A program made the translations under genes and the position numbers. 64,000 nt of DNA from Silene latifolia. Lineage: Eukaryota > Streptophyta > Magnoliopsida > Caryophyllales > Caryophyllaceae. How positions within the stretch are numbered: the first letter of the stretch is position 1; every line of letters starts with the position of its first letter. The stretch spans positions 42,692,969 through 42,756,968 of the forward strand of contig NC_133538.1 in NCBI RefSeq assembly GCF_048544455.1, written 5' to 3'. The notes below the pieces were generated by a model. The model was not told the DNA's origin. It ran no database searches and saw only the letters and a program-made list of their open reading frames with translations. Below, in pieces: positions 56,731 through 64,000 of the stretch.

Positions 56731-57629
56731 GCTTACAATTTTCTCTTGAAAATTTATTTTGGGAGTTTTTATGAGGATTAACGGAGAAGAGACGGAAGAA
56801 TTATATGATTTAAAGCTTCGTCGACGCTTCTATTTATACTAATTCTTGTTTCCAAAAATCCGCCGAAAGAGACAAGCTTGGGAACAAAGGCGCGACTCTG
56901 CTGCGCCTATTCAAAGGTACGCAGACTCATCTGCGCCTCTCCCCCGGACTAGATTTACGTGATTTCCGTGTTTGGAACTTTCCTAATCCTATAACGAATA
57001 ATTTCCTATTCCTACGGGATTTTATTTTGGTAAATATGAGCGATTTACCATGTTTCATGTTTCCTAGCTTCATGAGCACGCATTTCGAGGCGACGTCGAC
57101 ACATTCGCCATTTTTATCGCATTTAACTTTTCTTTTATTATTATTTTAATTTATTTATTTATTCTTAGGAAATAAATTTCATTTTAATTTCGTTTTTAGG
57201 AAATAATTTTCTTTTATTTTCATTTTTTCTAACAAATTTCAACATTTTCACTTCTACACTTACAGTTTTCTTTTTTTTTTTTTTAGGGGTAACCCTCCCT
57301 ACCGTCCGGTCATTTCCGACAAAATTTTTGCTTTTTTGCGTCTTTTGTCCTTTTGAGTCTTTTTTGCGCTAATTAAGACCATATGTGTATTAAAATGTAT
57401 GTTTTGGTGTAAATTTCGGAAAGATAACGGCGTAAACCGTTGTCTACCAAACTGTTTCGAGAACTAACTGCGCAGTACAAGCAACACAACCCAAAGAAAA
57501 AAGGCACTCGGCCATCATATATACAAGTGTACAAGCAACCGGGGCTTGCGCCCGAATCCAGATTCAAAGTCCAGTAAATCAAGGCGGGGCTTGCGCCCAA
57601 ACAAGTCCAAAAATGTTCAAAATCAAGTC
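56731..57629. other. Spacer between the two antisense genes
   Basis: No coding motif is seen. One more GCGACTCTGCTGCGCCTATTC-type dyad cluster lies at 56888-56940. The T-rich region around 57110-57290 could hold 3' or promoter sequence of either antisense gene, with a TATTTATACT box at about 56830 just upstream of ATG 56730 in its direction. Confidence 0.4.
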
Positions 57630-59943
57630 TACGGAACTACACGGACTCTCAGCTGGGCACCCTCCAACTCAAAGAACCCTCGCCGTAAGAGCAGCAATCT
57701 CGGCGTCCCGAAACTCGAGCTCCCTCGACAGGCGAGCCGTCTCCTCCCGAGACCCCGGTCGCTCTCGCTCCAGCTCACGACCAGCCTGTAGACAAAAAGA
57801 AATTGGCTCCTGTCAATCAACTCAAACAAGACTAAAAAAACCAAAAAAAATCAAGAGAAGGCAAATGAGGTTCATACCTGACGATCTCGACCACCGACGA
57901 GCGCCTCGATGGCGGTAGCTCGTAACCGGTTGGCCACCCTCCATAGTGCCACGAACCGAGATGGCGCGACCTACATGTCAAAAGAAATTCTCGGAAAGTG
58001 AACAAGTTCAAACCAAATGTGTTCTTACACGAAGGGTATATAAGTCGGAGGCTCACCCTCCGAATCGATGATCTTGCCCGATCGTCTAGGCCAAAGATCC
58101 GTCACGGCTACGTCAAAGTCACGCAACTCGGAGATCGTCGTCCTCCCAGCCGCGTCGGTGTACTCAAGGGTCTCGGGTACACTAGGGGCTCGATGCCCGC
58201 CGCCTCGACCTCCTGCAAAGACAAATAACTCTCATTAATCGATGATCTTTCGTCGTAATTCCCGAAATCAAATCAAGAAAAATAAAAGATACTCACCACT
58301 ATCGCCGACGCCAACCTCCCGTACAGAACGCCGAGTAGTCCTCACCCCGACGAGAAGAAGGTCGTCGCCACGGCACCGCCAGTCCGCCTCCCTCTCGGCC
58401 TCGGTGGGCTCCCCGAACATCGTCCTCGGAGGGTCAATGGGAACCGTCAACGCGCCCGAGAGCACCGACGAGCCAAACGCTCGCCCGGTACCACACAGAC
58501 CCATCGACGTCCACAACAAAGAAGGCTCGGGCTCCTAGGTCGAAGGACCTCGGAAAAAGGAGGCGCTCCAGCGTACTCCGCCCAAGGTCTGGGCACCCAC
58601 TGCGACAAGATAAGGCAAAGATCATTCCTATGATCAATTAAAAGCAAAGGACAAGAAATATAAATGAATACGAATGGGATACTCACACTGCTCAGCTGAA
58701 GGGCGTTCACTTCCCGTCGGTAGACATTGTGAGAAGAGCGCTTGCTCTTCGTCCGGCACATCACCCAATCCCTCACCACGGGATAGGCCTTCTCCAACGG
58801 CTCTATCCTCTTGGGCGCGAAGCTCGGGAAGTAGGAGTACACCCATGCCTATAAAACAGAATGATCAATAAACGATCTTTCGTGATTCGATAAAGAAAAG
58901 AATTTACTTTGGCCTAAAGGAAGGTTCATACCTCCAACAAGTAGTCCGTCAGTCCGGCGCCGCCGGAGAAGTCCCCTTCTCCATCAACTCCGGACGAACC
59001 ATGGCCCTCATGAAGCGGATGAGGACCGCAAAACCAGCAGTAACCCAGTCCCAGCGTCCTAGGGAACTCAGGTTAGAAAGAAAGGGAAGAAGCTTCGTCG
59101 ATAGCCTCTCGCCCTTGTCTCCGAGGTAAATCGAAGACAAGAACCACCAAAGCCACGTACGAGCTCTCGCTCACCAGACAGGAGGAGGAGCCGTCTCCCT
59201 CCCATCGATCGTCACCAGCTCCGGGGTCTTCCCCGCAAAGTAGTCTCGGACGTAGGTACTGGGTACCAAGCCCGGCACTGCAACAGCCTTCGGCGATAAG
59301 TTCCAGCCGATCAACCTCCTCGCCTCGGCCGAATCCGCCCTCATAGCAGTCTCCGGCCACACCACCTCCTCGATCCCCACACGGCACCAGAAATCATGCC
59401 GTAATCCTCCAGAGTAACTCCCACCTCACCAAAAGGCAGGTGAAACGTGGAAGTCGTGTCCCAGAATCGATCCAAGAAAGCGCGGACCAGGCTAAGGTTA
59501 GCCCGCAACTTCCTCTTCACGATATCCCTCCAGACCTGAACCAGAGGACCAAACGCTCCACGCTCGATCATGGCCCTCTCCTCCGCCGACAGCCGCTCGT
59601 AGTGCTCCATCGCTGTCGTATAACCCGAGAACGACCTGATATTCCCGGCCTCCTATTATGATTTGAAACAAAGCTATCTTTAGTTTTGAATGAAATTTGC
59701 AAGAAGTTTGGACAAAAAAATGAAAGAGAATAGGTAATGAGTAGTGAATTCTTATTTACCAAACTCTTCACCGTCCTGTAGGACGGTGACCCTCTGCAGC
59801 CCCACACGAGGTGCCTACTCTCCCAGTCTCGGCCACGCAGGGCTCCCTCACCGACGACCTCCTTGCACGACGTTGGCCCGTCTCGGGACCTCCTCCTCCT
59901 CCTCGACGGCCTCCTCCTCGTGAGCCTCGCCTCCGGTGGCCAT
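57630..59943 (-). pseudogene. Antisense plant mobile domain (PMD) gene with seven exons
   Basis: On the minus strand ATG 59943 (MATGGEAHEEE…) leads through exons at about 59943-59760, 59652-58932, 58848-58687, 58599-58297, 58212-58057, 57970-57878 and 57785-57630, all bounded by GT-AG. Readable PMD hallmarks are RDWESRHLVWGC, VRAFLDRFWDTTSTFHLPFGEVGVTLEDYGMISG, ARAWLWWFLSSIYLGDKGERLSTKLLPFLSNLSSLGRWDWV-type sequence (here about 59160-59030), VYSYFPSFAPKRIEPLEKA and WVPRPWAEYAG. The C-terminus is coiled-coil-like (RELERERPGSREETARLSREL). PMD proteins (for example MAIN-like) act in silencing or genome stability; in TEs their role is unclear. Frameshifts in exons 1, 2 and 4 and a TGA at 59171-59173 suggest loss of function. 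Further exons may lie upstream (acceptor near 60043). Confidence 0.72.
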
Positions 59944-60043
59944 CACCGCACGGTGAAGGCCTCGCTCTAAAGCCTCCTCAACAACAAAGCGCGTCTATCT
60001 CCATGGGAGTCCTCCCAGAAGTAGAAGCCTCATCACCTGCAAC

Positions 60044-60960
60044 ATTAAAGTAAATTTAGGCCGCGTCACATGACGACAAGCCTTTGTTAAGGAGTTTTCG
60101 AGCCTCCGGAGCCCTGAAAACGCCCTTTCCATGCCATCTTTGGCCATATTCCCGCCAACCCAGTCACTCATGTGATAAATGGGGTCTAGTCAAGTCCAAG
60201 TCAAGGCCTAGTTCCGGGTTCAAGCCGAAAATTCGGCAGCATTTCGTTATAACGGCGATTACGCCCTAGAAAGGTGCCCCGAAAAAGTTGTCACAAATCA
60301 AAGTTTCGAGATGACAAGAAGTTTACCCATCATCCAAGGATCCCAAATATCAAATTTCATCGCCAATGGACAATCCTAAGGCTATTTTCGAAGCAATTTA
60401 CGGTCTAGCTGTGAAACCGTCTCAAAATTTGCTCAAGGGCTCAAAACTCGATGAAAATTCAAAGCAAATACATGGTTATGTTCCTAACATTGCCTACTAT
60501 CCGTTTCTAGCATCAATTTGGCAAAACAAATTCATTTGGGGGAAAAGCCCCAAATTTTCGATCAAAAGGGTCGAAAACCTAATTCTCGCTGACTCAAAAT
60601 TCGACAAATGTAAATGATTAATGCAAGATTAAGACACATACCTCGATTAGTCATGTTTAATGCAAGCTTTTGAATCCAACCTTGACGGAAATGGTGAAGA
60701 TTTGAGAGAGAAATTGAAGGAATTAAGTTTCAAATAATGAGACATAAACCTTCCGATTTCGCGTTTTTCGCGACCGCCAATTTGGGGAAAAGACGCAAAG
60801 AAAGGCTGCGCCTCTTCCAAGAGACGCAGCTCTTGCTGCGCCTCTTCCTTGTGTTCCCTCCATACGAATTTTCAAAAATCCGTTATGAGTTCGTTATTAG
60901 TGGGCCCATCTTTGGGTGCGCCTCTTCTTCAATGCTATTATGTTCTTTTGGTCCGTTTCG
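60044..60960. other. Region between the antisense PMD gene and the 3' repeat array
   Basis: No protein was recognised. On the minus strand it may contain the promoter and first exon of the PMD gene. A GACGCAG…CTGCGCCTCTTCC dyad pair like those in the LTR lies at 60790-60846. Confidence 0.4.
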
Positions 60961-60981
60961 ACGATTTTCTTTCGTTCCGGT

Positions 60982-61228
60982 CCGCATTTTATCTAGCGCG
61001 ACAGTATTTTGCAGTATTGTCCCAGATCATTTTATCCCGCGCAGCAGTATTTTGCAGTATTGCTCAACTCATTTTATCCGGCGCAGTAGTATTTTGCAGT
61101 ACTGCTCACTCAAGATTTCTTTCACGACGATCAAGATGTTCCTAGTCGTCTGTCCCCGGCGCAGTAGTATTTTGCAGTACTGCTCACTCAAGATTTCTCT
61201 CACAATGATCAAGATGTTCCTAGTCGTC
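60982..61228. repeat. Minisatellite-like array with GCAGTA.TATTTTGCAGTACTGC units
   Basis: Four units start near 60982, 61028, 61070 and 61151. Each holds a GCGCAGTAGTATTTTGCAGTA core. The last two are about 80 bp long, nearly identical, and share CTCACTCAAGATTTCT and GATCAAGATGTTCCTAGTCGTC. A second direct repeat (TTTGAGACCGACGCAAGCGA) follows at about 61250 and 61297. Confidence 0.85.
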
Positions 61229-61606
61229 AATGTATTCCCCGACAAGAGTTTGTTTGAGACCGACGCAAGCGATTCAACCTCAAGTTTTGCCGAGTTCGTT
61301 TGAGACCGACGCAAGCGATTCCTCGGCGCTTCTACCGACGTCCTGCTGCTTTCAATATTTCTTGTTTCCCCGCGAAGTTCGACTAAGTCTCAGGTATGAT
61401 CTCTCCTTATGGCTGGCGAGCTTCTTTACGTAGTCTAATGGACTTTAAACGACCCTCCCCGATAGTCGACAGACTCTAAAATGTTCCCGACGACAGGTCC
61501 TTGGCTCAGACCCCTTGAGCCGCCTCGCGTCGCCATAGTCGTCAGGTTGTAATCTTCGATTGACCTGATGGCTATACTTTGACTTTCGCCTTGTCCAAGC
61601 CTCAGT

Positions 61607-61618
61607 CAAAGTGGGGGC
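61607..61618 (+). other. Polypurine tract of the Tat-type element
   Basis: AAAGTGGGGGCT stands directly before the 3' LTR. Confidence 0.7.
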
Positions 61619-64000
61619 TCAGAGACACCTCGTTTCGCACCTCCCGCAAACCACCCGGTGATGATTGGGCCGCATGTTTGATTCGCGGAACGATTTGTGA
61701 CAATTCGTAAGATTATCGTCAAGTGTTTGCTCAAATATTAATGTCAACCTCTTAGTTGTCATCTACGTCCTGATACGGTCGTTTTGGCGGTAATTAGAGT
61801 ACATTCGGAGTCCGGTCAAAAACCGTCTCCATTTTATGATAGCCGTTAAATCCCGAGTCGAATGTTCGAATGTTCCGGATATTTCTATTCCATATTTCAT
61901 AAATTTTATCTTTTGGCAAATAATATCCCGTAATATTCACAAGATAATCGAATTATTTCCGTCCTACCATAACTCAAACGCGGAAATCTTTCTTCAAAGA
62001 GGAAACCTCCGGGAACAGACGCAGCAGTCTTTGCGCCTCTTCCAAGAGACGCAGTGATCGCTGCGCCTCTTCCCAGGCCCTTCTTTGCATGATTTACGTA
62101 TCTTTTTTATATCTTTCCGAGATTCACTTCCAAAGAGTCTCCGAAACCCTATTCCTTCACGTGATTAGTATAAATAGGAGCTTTCGTTCCTCATATTTCT
62201 CACGCGAGTGTCCGCCCTTCTCTTCTCCCTTTGCATTCTAGACTTCGTTCTTACTAATTGGCGCCTACGTGCTTGGACTTCCGACCACGTAAGCTCGGAT
62301 CTTTCCGGGTACCAGCCTCTCCGTTGCATGACCGACCAATTTGACCAACTACACTCAATCAATCTTAATTAATCAATCGTTTTCCTCTTACGAGGGCACT
62401 CTTTCCTTGCATTCGCGTCGAGCATTCACTAGTCGATATCTTAGTTCATCTCGTTCCGTCAACATGTAAGTCTGAGGGTGTATAATTCTCTTTATTTATT
62501 GTACTTTATTGTATCACTCATGTAAGATTTATGTCGAAAACACCGTTAAAACCGATTTCTAAAACCCTTTGTTAAAACCTGTTTTTGCGGATTTCCAGTA
62601 GACAGACGTCGAGAAAAGACGCAGCAACTGCTGCGCCTATTCGAAGGAGCGCAGTTCCTGCTGCGCCTCTTCGTGAGGCTGCCGCAGTTCCTGCTTCTTT
62701 TCTTCTTCCTCGTCCTCTGTAATTCGTCTTTGTTTATTTGTTGTTCGCTTGTTTTCTTAAATTCTCCGTTCATCATCATTAATATTCACATGTATATTGT
62801 ATCACATAATTCCTTCATCATTAACATGTTTTAATTATTCAAATCCGACTTAAATCCCTTATAATTCATATTTGCGGGTTTTTTCGTCATTAAATTCAAT
62901 TCCGGGTTGTAGAGATTCAATTCGTCAATATTGAGTTTCTGGAATTCGTCTTTGATATAGTTTTCATCTGTTATTTGTCATATCCATCGTATATTCGTCA
63001 TTAATCCATCGTATCTAACCTAATCAATTGAATTAATTTGTTGACTCATTAATATTTTTTCACTTCTGTCATTATTCCATCTTATGTTAATTCGTTTGCA
63101 TCCGTCTCATTCATGTTTCTTGTTTTATGACCCATTCATATGTTAAATAACCTATTAATCACTTTCATCCGAGTAAATAATACCAATCGATCATTAAATT
63201 CACCAATTAACATTAACGGCTTGCAATTACGGCTTCACAAACCAATCGAGCCACGGAGCAGACAGTGTTCTGCGCGCCTATTCAAGGGACGCACCTGCTG
63301 CGCTTTCTTCTGGCCGAGTTCTGTCCCGAACTCCATTTCTGCCTTGACCTAGTTTAATTAGCTTACATATTAACCAACTATTATCCGTAATATCGCTAAT
63401 TTCTGTTCGTTAATTTATTCTTTTATTCTTTTTCTCAAATTATCCGTTTTAGCGGTATTTTCGACATAAATCGCCTATTCCAATGTAATTAATGTAATTT
63501 TCATTATTTTAATTCATAGTTATCGTATTTCTTTCTTCATTTGTATGTCTTCACATGTAAATCAACATTAAATCCTACTTCGACCCAATTGTTTGCTAAA
63601 TTAATTGTTCACCGACTTAGTTAATTCTTCACATGCTAGGATTAATCTATGGATGTTGCATTGCATGCATATAGCCGACAGTATATCGAGTATAGATAAC
63701 TTCCCTAATCATTAGTAGAGGCCGCTATCGAGGCGGGCGGGATTAGGTGTTCGATCAAAAGAGCTTCCTAATACGTACCCTCACCCCTTACTCCAGATCT
63801 CCGTGAGCACCCGTGTTCATTGGCATCCACGAGAGTCATTCTAGACATAGAATGCTAAGGGTAACGATTGCTTAGTGTTCATGTCACTACTTTGTGTCTT
63901 GACATGACACGAGGTATTCGAACGGTTCCAATTTCCCATAAAAATTGGTGGCGACTCCATACAAAATGCAAACGCTTGTTCCCGTTTCTCACCAAAGCGC
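61619..64000 (+). repeat. 3' LTR of the Tat-type element (runs off the window)
   Basis: It starts CAGAGACACCTCG, where the 5' LTR starts TGTAGACACCTCG, so the terminal TG is not conserved. It then follows the 5' LTR closely to the window end, which corresponds to about 47060 in the 5' copy. The TSD cannot be seen. Confidence 0.88.

Larger units (their letters stand above)
44679..64000 (+). mobile_element. Large Tat-lineage Ty3/gypsy element with antisense genes, 3' end outside the window
   Basis: The element has a 2.3-2.4 kb 5' LTR (from 44679), gag-pol on the plus strand (47895-54624) with a second RNase H domain, two antisense genes (55346-56730 and 57630-59943), a repeat-rich stretch, a polypurine tract and a 3' LTR (from about 61619) that reaches the window end. 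The archaeal-type second RNase H between the RT RNase H and the integrase is diagnostic of the Tat/Ogre lineage. The total exceeds 19 kb. Its insertion site is 28 bp inside another gypsy element. Frameshifts and stops occur in all coding parts. Confidence 0.88.

Noticed and set aside
60737-61303. 188-codon frame covering the repeat array as a gene
   Set aside because: The frame is produced by the tandem repeats and has no recognised domain or conserved structure.
63939-64000. PBS-like GGTGGCGACTCC after the 3' LTR, suggesting a tandem LTR-int-LTR-int array of the Tat element
   Set aside because: The better PBS (TTTGGCGACTCCGGGGA) stands 80 bp further on in the 5' copy, so these last bases are most simply still part of the LTR, which is cut by the window end.

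Overview
This window is repeat-rich nuclear DNA of a higher plant, most likely a eudicot. The evidence is plant-type L1 LINE, SINE, MULE, Ty1/copia and Ty3/gypsy elements, plant-only protein families (plant mobile domain, KIC/PBP1-type EF-hand, COQ10), GT-AG introns and AT-rich spacers. A Caryophyllales host is only a guess. Almost every base that can be assigned belongs to a transposable element. The only cellular-type genes are two damaged relics: an EF-hand gene at 571-858 and one COQ10-like exon at 36507-36701.

Layout. 1-860: promoter and EF-hand pseudogene. 910-8416: complete but mutated L1-type LINE, minus strand, flanked by a target-site duplication (TSD) and inserted about 50 bp past the EF-hand stop. 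8596-9057: a MITE, then a minus-strand SINE with a perfect 12-bp TSD. 10798-32974: a minus-strand MuDR-type MULE transposase gene split by later insertions. The largest insertion is a Ty3/gypsy Tekay-like chromovirus (15096-32569) inserted in the transposase coding sequence. Its 3' LTR was in turn split by an Athila-like gag-only retroelement (22134-31351, minus strand, TSD CTGCC), which itself contains a 2.2-kb rearranged LTR element with inverted ends (26087-28274). The nesting is therefore four levels deep.

33568-38515: a Helitron-type 3' end, a copia pol fragment, a Stowaway-like MITE and the COQ10-like exon. 38516-43926: a complete Tork/Tnt1-like copia element with TSD ATTAT and several nonsense and frameshift lesions. 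44090-44678: LTR and primer-binding site (PBS) of another gypsy element, broken by the next insertion. 44679 to the window end: a very large Tat-lineage gypsy element with a 2.3-2.4 kb LTR, gag, protease, RT, RNase H, a second archaeal-type RNase H and integrase. Between pol and the 3' LTR it carries two antisense genes: a DUF7745-like gene and a seven-exon plant-mobile-domain gene. The 3' LTR runs off the window.

How the parts relate: none of the elements is coding-competent as read. The main information here is structural: insertion order, TSDs, aberrant recombination products, short palindromic motif arrays in several retroelement families, and host-type genes carried antisense in the Tat element. 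All calls come from reading the sequence and from recognised motifs; no database search was run.
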